Part shown: in pieces, positions 36,668 through 44,993 of the stretch
Layout: each line of letters begins with the position of its first letter
Position numbering within the stretch: position 1 is the first letter of the stretch
DNA from: Phyllobacterium brassicacearum
GTDB lineage: Bacteria > Pseudomonadota > Alphaproteobacteria > Rhizobiales > Rhizobiaceae
Assembly (NCBI RefSeq): GCF_003010955.1
Contig: NZ_PGGO01000001.1
Location: 310,001-374,000 of the forward strand
Direction: 5' to 3'
Length of the DNA stretch: 64,000 nucleotides
The notes under the pieces: generated by a model
Told to the model about the DNA's origin: nothing
The model's input: the letters and a program-made list of their open reading frames with translations, nothing else
Database searches by the model: none
Translations under genes and position numbers: made by a program

Positions 36668-36718
36668 AGCAATTCCGGACGGAGATCCGGGCTCCACTTT
36701 TCCTGGAATTGCGCTTTA
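36668..36718 (-). repeat. RIME-like palindromic element inside the urt operon
   Basis: Read on the minus strand, the element begins TAAAGCGCAATTCCAGGAAAAG, with the TAA being the urtD stop codon, and ends with GGAATTGCTT. Arms AGCAATTCC (36668-36676) and GGAATTGC (36705-36712) are inverted copies. It is the second copy of the element at 3144-3198. Lying between urtD and urtE, it could influence mRNA stability or lower urtE expression. Confidence 0.65.
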
Positions 36719-37462
36719 CCGGCCAAGATAGACCTCGATCACACGCTGGTCGTTGCTGACAAAGTCGAGCGAACCCTCGGCGAGAACCGAGCCCTCGTGC
36801 AGGCACGTCACCTTCACGCCGAGTTCGCGCACGAAATGCATGTCGTGTTCGACCACGAGCACTGAGCGGGTCTTGGCTATATCGCGCAAGAGCTTCGCCG
36901 TTTCGGCGGTTTCTGCATCGGTCATCCCTGCAACCGGCTCATCGACCAGAAGCAGTTTGGGGTCTTGCGCGAGCAGCATGCCGATCTCCAGCCATTGCTT
37001 TTGCCCATGCGAGAGATTCGCAGCAAGCCAAACGCGCTTGTCATAGAGACGGATCGTATAAAGAATTTCGTGGATCCGGTCGATCTCATCCCGGCTTTGG
37101 CGATGGAAAAGCGTCGAGAACGCCGATCTTGGCCCAGAGAGCGCCAGTACCAGATTGTCTTCCACGGTATGGCTTTCGAACACGGTCGGCTTCTGGAACT
37201 TGCGGCCGATACCGAGCAGCGCGATTTCCGCCTCGTCATGCTTGGTGAGATCCACTTCACCATTGAAGTAGACGTCACCGGCATCCGGCCGGGTTTTGCC
37301 CGTGATGATATCCATCATTGTGGTCTTGCCGGCGCCGTTCGGGCCGATGATCGCGCGCATCTCTCCGGCCTGCAGTACAAGCGAAAGATTGTTGATGGCG
37401 CGGAACCCGTCGAATGAAACCGAGACGCCATCGAGATAGAGCAAAGTGTCGTGAGCGTTCAT
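36716..37462 (-). CDS. urtD: Urea ABC transporter, ATP-binding subunit UrtD
   Basis: A LivG-type ATPase of 248 residues with Walker A GPNGAGKTTM, the UrtD-specific signature LSHGQKQWLEIGMLL and Walker B LLLVDEPVAGMTD. It pairs with UrtE to drive the UrtBC permease. It begins three bases after urtC. Its stop codon is formed by the adjoining palindromic repeat. Confidence 0.97.
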   Translation of the reverse strand: MNAHDTLLYLDGVSVSFDGFRAINNLSLVLQAGEMRAIIGPNGAGKTTMMDIITGKTRPDAGDVYFNGEVDLTKHDEAEIALLGIGRKFQKPTVFESHTVEDNLVLALSGPRSAFSTLFHRQSRDEIDRIHEILYTIRLYDKRVWLAANLSHGQKQWLEIGMLLAQDPKLLLVDEPVAGMTDAETAETAKLLRDIAKTRSVLVVEHDMHFVRELGVKVTCLHEGSVLAEGSLDFVSNDQRVIEVYLGR

Positions 37463-37465
37463 AAT

Positions 37466-38650
37466 CTATTCCGCCGCTTGAGGTTCGGGGATTGGCGAGC
37501 GACCGCTCACAGCCGCAACGGGCGGCGGCGCTACATCCTTTTTGCGCGCGGCACGATCGGCACGCTTGCCCTTCCACATGCCGTAAAGGCCGAGGATGCC
37601 CTTGGGGAGGAACAGGGTGACCACGATAAAGAGAGCACCGAGGGCAAACAACCAGATTTCCGGGAATGCCGCGGTAAAATAGGTTTTGCCGAAGTTGACC
37701 AGAACGGCTCCGATGATTGGACCGATGATCGTTCCGCGTCCACCAACCGCCACCCAGATGACGGCCTCGATGGAATTGGCCGGTTCGAATTCCGACGGAT
37801 TGATGATTCCGACCTGTGGCACATAGAGCGCGCCGGCAATCCCCGCCATCATGGCCGAGATCGTCCAGACCAAGAGCTTGTAGCGATCGACACGATAGCC
37901 GAGGAAGCGCATGCGGCTCTCGGCATCGCGCACGCCGACGAGCACCTTGCCCAGTTTGGAGCGGACAATGAAGCTGGTCACGAAGACGGCCAGCGCCAGG
38001 AAAAGGGCTGTCGCAGCGAACAACACGGAGCGGGTGCTGCCGGCCTGAATATTGAAACCCAGAATGTCCTTGAAATCGGTCAGGCCGTTATTGCCGCCAA
38101 AACCCATGTCATTGCGGAAAAAGGCGAGGAGCAGTGCATAGGTCAGCGCTTGGGTAATGATCGAAAGGTACACCCCGGTCACCCGTGAGCGAAAGGCCAG
38201 CCAGCCGAAACCGAAGGCAAGGACGCCTGGTACCAACACCACCATCAACGCGGCGAACCAGAAACTGTCAAAACCGTACCAGAACCACGGCAGTTCCTTC
38301 CAGTTAAGAAAGACCATGAAGTCCGGCAAAACCGGGTCGGCATAGACGCCGCGCGGACCAATCTGGCGCATCAGGTACATGCCCATGGCATAGCCGCCAA
38401 GCGCAAAGAAGGCGCCGTGGCCGAGCGAGAGAATACCGCAGAACCCCCAGACCAGATCGAGCGCGACTGCCAGCATGGCGTAGGTGAGATATTTACCGAT
38501 CAGTGAAACGAGATAGGTCGGGACGTGGAGGGGTGACGTGACCGGAAGCAGGAGATTGGACAGGGGCACCAACACGGCAATAGCAACGAGCAGTGCGATG
38601 ACAATGCTGCCGCGCCGGTCGACATGTAAGAAAAACCATTGGGTCATCAT
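37466..38650 (-). CDS. urtC: Urea ABC transporter, permease subunit UrtC
   Basis: An inner-membrane permease of the LivM type (394 residues, about ten hydrophobic segments). The motif AMLAVALDLVWGFCGILSLGHGAFFALGGYAMGMYL and the cytoplasmic loop VGVRDAESRMRFLGYRVDRYK couple to the ATPases. It overlaps urtB by four bases. The C-terminal tail is Arg/Lys- and Pro-rich. Confidence 0.96.
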   Translation of the reverse strand: MMTQWFFLHVDRRGSIVIALLVAIAVLVPLSNLLLPVTSPLHVPTYLVSLIGKYLTYAMLAVALDLVWGFCGILSLGHGAFFALGGYAMGMYLMRQIGPRGVYADPVLPDFMVFLNWKELPWFWYGFDSFWFAALMVVLVPGVLAFGFGWLAFRSRVTGVYLSIITQALTYALLLAFFRNDMGFGGNNGLTDFKDILGFNIQAGSTRSVLFAATALFLALAVFVTSFIVRSKLGKVLVGVRDAESRMRFLGYRVDRYKLLVWTISAMMAGIAGALYVPQVGIINPSEFEPANSIEAVIWVAVGGRGTIIGPIIGAVLVNFGKTYFTAAFPEIWLFALGALFIVVTLFLPKGILGLYGMWKGKRADRAARKKDVAPPPVAAVSGRSPIPEPQAAE

Positions 38651-40272
38651 GCCTCGATCGCCCTTCCCTTGAGTGCGAAAAGACCGCGTGGACGCTTCTG
38701 GATGAACAGGATTATCAGCACGAGGACGAGTATCTTGCCGAGGACAGCACCGGCGAAGGGCTCAAGGAACTTGTTGGCAATGCCGAGCGACATGGCTCCG
38801 ACAAGTGTGCCCCAGAGATTGCCAACACCTCCAAAGACCACGACCATGAAACTGTCGATGATGTAACCCTGTCCGAGATTTGGACTGACATTGTCGATCT
38901 GGCTGAGCGCCACGCCGGCAATGCCGGCAATGCCGGATCCGAGACCAAAGGTAAGCGCATCGACCCAAGGTGTCCTGATGCCCATCGAGGATGCCATGCG
39001 GCGATTTTGGGTAACGGCCCGCATGCGCAGGCCCAGCATGGTCTTCTTCAGGACGAGTTGCAGGATTGCAAACACCGACAAGGCAAAGACAATGATCCAC
39101 AGCCGGGACCATGTCAGGGTCAGCAGGCCAAGTTCAAACGAGCCAGCCATCCAGGATGGATTGCCGACCTGGACATTGGAGGCACCAAACCACGAACGGA
39201 TCGCCTGCTGCAGAACCAGGGAGATGCCCCAGGTAGCGAGCAGCGTCTCCAGCGGTCGGCCGTAGAGAAAGCGAATGACGCTCCGCTCGATAAGCACCCC
39301 AACGCCCCCGGAAACCAGGAAGGCGGCCGGTAGCGCGATCAACAACGAATAGTCAAAGATCCCAGGTGCCGTGGCACGGATGACCTGCTGAACGACGAAG
39401 GTCGTGTAAGCGCCGATCATTACCATCTCGCCGTGCGCCATATTGATCACGCCCATGACGCCGAAGGTAATGGCAAGGCCGATGGCGGCCAGGAGCAACA
39501 CCGATCCCAGCGACAAACCATAGACGATATTCTGCACAGCGTTCCACACGGCAAGTTCGGAATTGATGCTGCTGATCGCCGACCGCGCGGCTTCACCAAC
39601 CGGACCCTCGGCACCTTCAAGCGGGGTCAACAGACCCAGCGCGTCGCGTCCGTTGCCGGCGCTGACTTCAGTTATCGCTGCAATCTTTTCCGCGTCGGGA
39701 ACGTCGGAATTGAGAATGGCAGCGGCCTTGGCCTGGCTCATCAGTGCCTTGATGCCTGGATCCTTCTCCGCGGCGATCGCCTGGTCCAGTAGCGGGATCG
39801 ATTCCGGATCCCTGGTCTTCAGGATTGCCTCAGCGGCCGAACGGCGTTCGCCGGCATTCTCACTCATCAGGGTCAGTCCGCCGATTGCAGCGGCGATTTC
39901 GCGGCGCAGGCGGTTGTTCACCTTGATCTTTTCGGCCGCCGAACGTGGTACTGGAGCAAGTTTCGCACCCGTCACCGGATCGGTTGCGACATAATCCGTA
40001 CCTTCGCGCTTGCCGAGGAATACAGACTTGTCGGCCTTGGAAACGTAGAGATCGCCTGCGCCAAGGGCGTTCAAGAGAGCGGAGACCCGCGTATCACCGG
40101 TCCTGACGAGGTCCGAAATCGCTTTGGTCGTATCGTCGAAATTGTCTCCAGCGAGCGCCTGGACGAGCGGCCGTAACGTTGCTTCATCAACAGTCTGCGC
40201 ATGCGCTTCGACCGTGTGATGAAAAATGCCGAGCATCAGGACCAGTGCAGACAACAAGCGGATGAATTGCAT
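38647..40272 (-). CDS. urtB: Urea ABC transporter, permease subunit UrtB
   Basis: A 541-residue LivH-type permease with the family's long N-terminal part. Residues 1-25 are a signal or anchor, and 26-240 form a helical soluble domain (LRPLVQALAGDNFDDTTKAI and on) expected outside the membrane. About nine membrane segments follow (ITFGVMGVINMAHGEMVMIGAY). The start is ATG 40272 with AGGA seven bases upstream; the open frame runs further upstream through the intercistronic hairpin but without support. It follows urtA after 106 bases. Confidence 0.95.
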   Translation of the reverse strand: MQFIRLLSALVLMLGIFHHTVEAHAQTVDEATLRPLVQALAGDNFDDTTKAISDLVRTGDTRVSALLNALGAGDLYVSKADKSVFLGKREGTDYVATDPVTGAKLAPVPRSAAEKIKVNNRLRREIAAAIGGLTLMSENAGERRSAAEAILKTRDPESIPLLDQAIAAEKDPGIKALMSQAKAAAILNSDVPDAEKIAAITEVSAGNGRDALGLLTPLEGAEGPVGEAARSAISSINSELAVWNAVQNIVYGLSLGSVLLLAAIGLAITFGVMGVINMAHGEMVMIGAYTTFVVQQVIRATAPGIFDYSLLIALPAAFLVSGGVGVLIERSVIRFLYGRPLETLLATWGISLVLQQAIRSWFGASNVQVGNPSWMAGSFELGLLTLTWSRLWIIVFALSVFAILQLVLKKTMLGLRMRAVTQNRRMASSMGIRTPWVDALTFGLGSGIAGIAGVALSQIDNVSPNLGQGYIIDSFMVVVFGGVGNLWGTLVGAMSLGIANKFLEPFAGAVLGKILVLVLIILFIQKRPRGLFALKGRAIEA

Positions 40273-40307
40273 CAATCTATCCTGCGTTTCAAGAATTGTG
40301 GCGGGAA

Positions 40308-40335
40308 CACCACCCCCGCCATGGCGGAGGTGGTG
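40308..40335 (-). other. Intercistronic hairpin between urtA and urtB
   Basis: CACCACCCCCGCC (40308-40320) and GGCGGAGGTGGTG (40323-40335) form a nearly perfect 13-bp stem (one G-U on the minus-strand RNA). There is no T-run. Such hairpins after a binding-protein gene usually stabilise its mRNA, so UrtA is made in excess over the permease. Confidence 0.6.
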
Positions 40336-40378
40336 CCAGCTTCGGATGATGCCCCGACCCGAAGCCTGGGAGTAGGAA

Positions 40379-41677
40379 CTAGTTCGTGACGCCGCCGCAC
40401 TTGCCGCTGGCGATATTGAAGTTGCCGCACGCCATTGGCTTGCGCCAATCGGAGATGAGGTCCTTCGAACCCGGAAGATAGTCGGACCATTCGTCACCGA
40501 CGACGAGGCCAGGTGTCTGATAGACGATGTCGAACTGGCCATCGTCCTGGACTTCGCCGATCAGGACCGGCTTGGTGATGTGATGGTTCGGCATCATCGT
40601 CGATGACCCGCCAGACAGGTTTGGAACAGAAACGCCGACAATTGAGTCTATGACGGCACCGGAGTCGGTTGTGCCAGCGGCCTCGACGGCCTTCACCCAC
40701 ATATTGAAGCCGATATAGGTCGCTTCCATGGGATCGTTGGTCACGCGCTTGTCGTTCTTGATGTAAGCGTGCCATTCCTTGATGAAATCAGCGTTGACAT
40801 CGGCATCGACCGACTGGAAGTAGTTCCAGGCAGCAAGGTGACCAACAAGCGGCTTGGTGTCGAGACCCGCAAGTTCCTCTTCACCGACCGAGAAGGCAAC
40901 GACCGGTATGTCCTCGGCCTTGATGCCCTGATTGGCTAGTTCCTTGTAGAACGGCACATTGGCATCGCCATTGATGGTCGAGACAACGGCGGTCTTTTTG
41001 CCTGCGGAACCGAACTTCTTGATGTCGGAAACAATCGTTTGCCAATCGGAATGACCGAATGGCGTGTAGTTGATCATGATGTCCTCATCCTTGACGCCCT
41101 TGGCGTTGAGATAGGCCTTCAGAATCTTGTTGGTGGTTTGCGGATAGACATAGTCCGTACCGGCGAGAACCCAACGCTCGACGCCTTCTTCCTTGGCGAG
41201 GTAATCAACAGCAGGAATGGCCTGCTGGTTCGGAGCCGCACCGGTATAGAACACGTTGCGCGAGCTCTCTTCGCCCTCATACTGAACGGGATAGAACAGC
41301 AGAGAATTCAATTCTTCGAAAACCGGCAGGACGGACTTGCGCGACGACGAGGTCCAGCAACCAAAAACGGCTGCAACCTTGTCCTGTTCAATCAGCTGAC
41401 GTGCCTTTTCGGCGAAGAGCGGCCAGTCGGATGCCGGATCGACGACGACGGCCTCCAGCTTCTTGCCAAGCACCCCGCCCTTCTTGTTCTGTTCGTCGAT
41501 CAGGAACAGCATCGTATCCTTGAGGGTGGTCTCGGAAATCGCCATCGTCCCGGAGAGCGAATGCAGAATGCCGACCTTGATCGTGTCATCCGCGGCGCTC
41601 GCGGGCGACATGGCCAGTGACGCACCCATTGCTGCGGCCGCCAAGGTCCCGATAAATCTGGCTGGTAAATTGAACAT
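40379..41677 (-). CDS. urtA: Urea ABC transporter, substrate-binding protein UrtA
   Basis: A periplasmic urea-binding protein of 432 residues. A Sec signal peptide (MFNLPARFIGTLAAAAMGAS, cleavage near ASAADD) precedes a type I periplasmic binding fold with the start TIKVGILHSLSGTMAISET. The segments FGCWTSSSRKSVLPVFEE and FYPVQYEGEESSRNVFYTG characterise UrtA/FmdD-type proteins. It is the first gene of urtABCDE, and a sigma-54 promoter lies 45-60 bases upstream. Confidence 0.97.
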   Translation of the reverse strand: MFNLPARFIGTLAAAAMGASLAMSPASAADDTIKVGILHSLSGTMAISETTLKDTMLFLIDEQNKKGGVLGKKLEAVVVDPASDWPLFAEKARQLIEQDKVAAVFGCWTSSSRKSVLPVFEELNSLLFYPVQYEGEESSRNVFYTGAAPNQQAIPAVDYLAKEEGVERWVLAGTDYVYPQTTNKILKAYLNAKGVKDEDIMINYTPFGHSDWQTIVSDIKKFGSAGKKTAVVSTINGDANVPFYKELANQGIKAEDIPVVAFSVGEEELAGLDTKPLVGHLAAWNYFQSVDADVNADFIKEWHAYIKNDKRVTNDPMEATYIGFNMWVKAVEAAGTTDSGAVIDSIVGVSVPNLSGGSSTMMPNHHITKPVLIGEVQDDGQFDIVYQTPGLVVGDEWSDYLPGSKDLISDWRKPMACGNFNIASGKCGGVTN

Positions 41678-41722
41678 TCAGGTGAACCCCTCTTTTTGGT
41701 TGTTGGTACCGAAGGAGTTCTA

Positions 41723-41738
41723 AGCAACGACCGTGCCA
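41723..41738 (-). promoter_or_regulatory. Sigma-54 (RpoN) promoter of the urt operon
   Basis: On the minus strand: TGGCAC (41738-41733), a 5-base spacer, TTGCT (41727-41723). This matches the -24/-12 consensus TGGCAC-N5-TTGCW exactly. The predicted start near 41712 leaves a leader of about 35 bases. It implies NtrC-type nitrogen control of urea uptake. An obvious activator site was not found by eye. Confidence 0.75.
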
Positions 41739-41990
41739 AGTCGTTCGCGTCGATTGAAGACATCTAAATTGTTAAAAATTATCAGCATATTACAGATTTT
41801 TCTGATCGACGCACTTTCGCAACACGTTCAAGCCGGCCACTGTCACCAAACCCATGATAGCTCATACTTTAGTCACATCTCTCAATGTGCATATTTAATA
41901 AGCAATGCCCGGCGTAAAGATGCTTTGATGTGGCATTGGCCTGCGTTTGATGTATGGTGCTTCGATACCAACTCTCTCCAAGGACATAAA

Positions 41991-42329
41991 ATGGATATCC
42001 GTCAGATTGACGAAGGTTTTGCCGTGACTGGCCAGATTTCACCTGATGAAGTGCGCGATATCGCTGCTGCAGGCTATCATGCACTCATTTGCAACCGTCC
42101 GGACGGCGAAGCGCCGGATCAGCCGGATTTTGCCGAGATCGCCCAAGTTGCCGAAAAAGCAGGCATTCCGATCTATTACGTTCCGGTTGTCTCCGGCCAG
42201 CTGACCCAAGACGACGTCGACGCCATGGCCAAAGCGCTGGAAGAAGCGGAAGGACCTGTCCTCGCCTATTGCCGCTCGGGCGCTCGGTCGACGAATATTT
42301 ACGGCATCGTTCAGCAGCAAAAGGGCTAA
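41991..42329 (+). CDS. TIGR01244/DUF442-family sulfurtransferase/phosphatase-like protein
   Basis: A 112-residue protein with the beta-lactamase-hydrolase-like (BLH) dual-specificity phosphatase-type fold. It starts MDIRQIDEGFAVTGQISPDE; the anion-binding loop CRSGARS lies near the C-terminus with a nucleophilic cysteine. Relatives occur alone or fused to persulfide dioxygenases and handle sulfide-derived persulfides; the gene here stands beside an aminotransferase only. AAGGA precedes the ATG at 41991. It ends six bases before the next gene, forming an operon. The 313-base region to urtA contains both divergent promoters. Confidence 0.85.
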   Translation: MDIRQIDEGFAVTGQISPDEVRDIAAAGYHALICNRPDGEAPDQPDFAEIAQVAEKAGIPIYYVPVVSGQLTQDDVDAMAKALEEAEGPVLAYCRSGARSTNIYGIVQQQKG

Positions 42330-42335
42330 CCTGGG

Positions 42336-43634
42336 ATGAATGGCATTGCTGATTTGAGCGCCGAGGACCTCCGGGCATTGCGGAATAGGGTCCTGGGTGA
42401 ATATGAGGCCTTTCGTGCCCGCGGTCTCCAGATCGACATGACCAGGGGCAAACCAAGTCCCGAACAGCTCGACCTTGCCAATGGCATGCTCGCGCTGCCG
42501 GGCAATGGTGATCATTTTACCGAAGCTGGAGAGGACGCACGCAATTATGGCGGGCTGCAGGGCCTGCCCGAGGTGCGCGCGCTGTTTGCGCCGATGATGG
42601 GCGCGCCGGCGGAGCGCGTCGTCGTTGGCGACAATTCCAGCCTTGCCCTCATGCATGATTGTCTCGTCTGGTCGCTGTTCAAGGGCGTTTCAAACGAAAT
42701 GGAGCCGTGGTCCCAGCAATCGGGCACGCCCGCCTTCATTTGCCCTGTACCAGGCTATGACCGGCATTTTGCCATTTGCGAGGAATATGGCATCCGCATG
42801 CTACCCGTTCCCTTAACCGGCCATGGACCAGATATGGACATCGTCGAGGAACTTGCAGCCGACCCCGACGTGAAAGGCATGTGGTGCGTTCCCAAATATT
42901 CGAATCCATCGGGCGAGATCTACTCGACCGAAGTCATCGAGCGTCTTGCAGCAATGCGGACAGGGGCGCCTGACTTCCGGTTGTTCTGGGACAATGCCTA
43001 TGCCGTACACCATCTGACCCCGCAACGGCACGAGATTGCCAACATTCTTGAACTTTGCGCGCAAGCGGGTAACCCGGATCGCGCTTTCGTCTTCGCCTCG
43101 ACATCCAAGGTGACGCTCGCCGGTGCGGGTCTTGCCCTTTTTGCCTCTTCTGCGGCAAACGTGAAGTGGTATCTAGCGCGGGCGGGCAAGCGGACAATCG
43201 GACCAGACAAGCTCAATCAAATCAGGCACGTGCGCTTCTTGAAGAACATCGAGGGCTTGCACGAACATATGGAAGCGCACCGCGCCTTGATCGCGCCGAA
43301 GTTCGACGCGGTTATCGATGCACTTGACAAACGCCTGTCTGGAACCGGCATTGCTCATTGGACGAAGCCGGAAGGTGGCTACTTCATCTGCGTGGATGGA
43401 ATGGAAGGCACGGCCAAGCATGTTGTCGACCTTGCACGACAGGCTGGCGTCGTCCTCACCCCCGCGGGCGCAACCTCGCCTTACGGACGAGACCCGCATG
43501 ATCGGACGTTGCGTCTTGCACCGACTTATCCGTCGCTTCGTGAGGTCCAGCAGGCGTCAGAGGGCATTGCACTGTGCATTCTTCTGGCTGCACTCGAAAA
43601 GCACGACGCCGCGCCTCTTGCTCACAATGCCTGA
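42336..43634 (+). CDS. Aminotransferase class I/II (aspartate-aminotransferase-like, PF12897 type)
   Basis: A PLP enzyme of 432 residues from the bacterial aspartate/alanine-type aminotransferase branch (PF12897). The N-terminal substrate arm has DMTRGKPSPEQLDLANGM, and the cofactor region has CPVPGYDRHFAICEEYG and YSNPSGEIYS. The PLP lysine is in ASTSKVTLAGAGL, and the C-terminal domain includes PEGGYFICVD. It transfers an amino group between an amino acid and a 2-oxoacid; the exact donor is not certain. It is co-transcribed with the sulfurtransferase-like gene. Confidence 0.88.
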   Translation: MNGIADLSAEDLRALRNRVLGEYEAFRARGLQIDMTRGKPSPEQLDLANGMLALPGNGDHFTEAGEDARNYGGLQGLPEVRALFAPMMGAPAERVVVGDNSSLALMHDCLVWSLFKGVSNEMEPWSQQSGTPAFICPVPGYDRHFAICEEYGIRMLPVPLTGHGPDMDIVEELAADPDVKGMWCVPKYSNPSGEIYSTEVIERLAAMRTGAPDFRLFWDNAYAVHHLTPQRHEIANILELCAQAGNPDRAFVFASTSKVTLAGAGLALFASSAANVKWYLARAGKRTIGPDKLNQIRHVRFLKNIEGLHEHMEAHRALIAPKFDAVIDALDKRLSGTGIAHWTKPEGGYFICVDGMEGTAKHVVDLARQAGVVLTPAGATSPYGRDPHDRTLRLAPTYPSLREVQQASEGIALCILLAALEKHDAAPLAHNA

Positions 43635-43679
43635 CGACTGTGGAACGACGAAGCCATCACGCCCGATGGTCAGTCGTCC

Positions 43680-44870
43680 TCAAAAGAAAGCCTGAATGCC
43701 GGTTTGCGCGCGCCCAAGGATGAGCGCGTGAACGTCGTGCGTGCCCTCGTAGGTATTGACCGTTTCGAGATTCTGCGCATGGCGCATGACATGGTAACCG
43801 ATCTGGATCCCATTGCCGCCGTGCATGTCGCGGGCGACGCGGGCAATATCCAGCGCCTTACCGCAATTGTTGCGCTTGACGAGGCTGATCATCTCGGGCG
43901 CTACCTTGCCTTCGTCGAAGAGACGGCCAACGCGCAACGAGGCTTGCAGGCCGAGCGTTATCTCGGTCTGCATGTCGGCGAATTTCTTCTGGAAGAGCTG
44001 GGTGGCGGCAAGCGGCCGTCCGAACTGTTTGCGGTCGAGCCCATACTGCACCGTACGCTGCCAGCAATCTTCGGCCGCGCCTAACACGCCCCAGGAAATG
44101 CCGTAGCGGGCGCGGTTGAGACAGCCGAACGGCCCCTTCAGCCCGGAGATATTCGGCAGCAATTGTTCCTCGCCGACCACGACACCGTCCATGACGATTT
44201 CACCTGTGATCGAGGCACGCAATGACAGCTTGCCGTCGATCTTCGGCGCAGAAAGGCCTTTCATGCCCTTTTCAAGGACGAAGCCGCGAATCTGACCGTC
44301 ATGCGCATCGGATTTCGCCCAGACGACGAAGACATCGGCGATCGGGGAATTGGAGATCCACATTTTCGAGCCAGAAAGGCGGTAGCCATCCGCTACCTTT
44401 TCGGCGCGGGCCTTCATGCCGGCAGGATCGGAACCTGCGTCAGGCTCGGTGAGTCCGAAACAGCCAATCCATTCGCCAGATGCGAGTTTCGGCAGATATT
44501 TCTTGCGCTGCTCATCCGAACCATAGGCATAGATCGGGTACATGACCAGCGATGACTGCACGCTCATCATCGAGCGATAGCCGCTGTCGACACGCTCGAC
44601 TTCGCGCGCCACAAGACCATAGGCAACATAAGATGCACCGGCAGTGCCGTATTCTTCCGGCAGGGTGACGCCAAGAAGACCGGATTCACCCATGAGCCTG
44701 AAGAGTTCGGGGTCGGTCTTTTCTTCCAGATAGGCCTCTTCAATGCGCGGCAAGAGTTCGCTTTGCGCGAAGGCGCGAGCGCTGTCGCGGATCATCCGCT
44801 CGTCTTCGGTCAATTGATCCTCCAATAGAAAGGGATCAGTCCAGACAAAGGACGGCTTCGAATTGGCCAT
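43680..44870 (-). CDS. gcdH: Glutaryl-CoA dehydrogenase
   Basis: An FAD acyl-CoA dehydrogenase (396 residues) that oxidises and decarboxylates glutaryl-CoA to crotonyl-CoA in lysine, hydroxylysine and tryptophan breakdown. GCDH-typical features are the start [35 protein letters not shown], the FAD segment [13 protein letters not shown] and the catalytic glutamate in [20 protein letters not shown]. The ATG at 44870 has AAGGAGG upstream; longer starts lack one. No CaiB-type CoA transferase is adjacent. Confidence 0.94.
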   Translation of the reverse strand: MANSKPSFVWTDPFLLEDQLTEDERMIRDSARAFAQSELLPRIEEAYLEEKTDPELFRLMGESGLLGVTLPEEYGTAGASYVAYGLVAREVERVDSGYRSMMSVQSSLVMYPIYAYGSDEQRKKYLPKLASGEWIGCFGLTEPDAGSDPAGMKARAEKVADGYRLSGSKMWISNSPIADVFVVWAKSDAHDGQIRGFVLEKGMKGLSAPKIDGKLSLRASITGEIVMDGVVVGEEQLLPNISGLKGPFGCLNRARYGISWGVLGAAEDCWQRTVQYGLDRKQFGRPLAATQLFQKKFADMQTEITLGLQASLRVGRLFDEGKVAPEMISLVKRNNCGKALDIARVARDMHGGNGIQIGYHVMRHAQNLETVNTYEGTHDVHALILGRAQTGIQAFF

Positions 44871-44993
44871 GGGGTTTCCTCCTTGATTTGGAAAAGACCT
44901 ATCATCAATACCGGCCCGATTGCCAGAATGTTTTCTGGGCACTTCCGGGCCTGCCGGATTTCGGAGTGAAGCCGAATCCACTATATCTCTTTA

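Noticed and set aside
37451-38188. 245-codon plus-strand frame opposite urtC
   Set aside because: Antisense mirror frame of a conserved permease gene, with charged random-like composition.
41760-41990. NtrC-type activator site upstream of the urtA sigma-54 promoter
   Set aside because: Looked for GCAC-N-GTGC-type dyads; only single half-sites such as ATGGTGC were seen.
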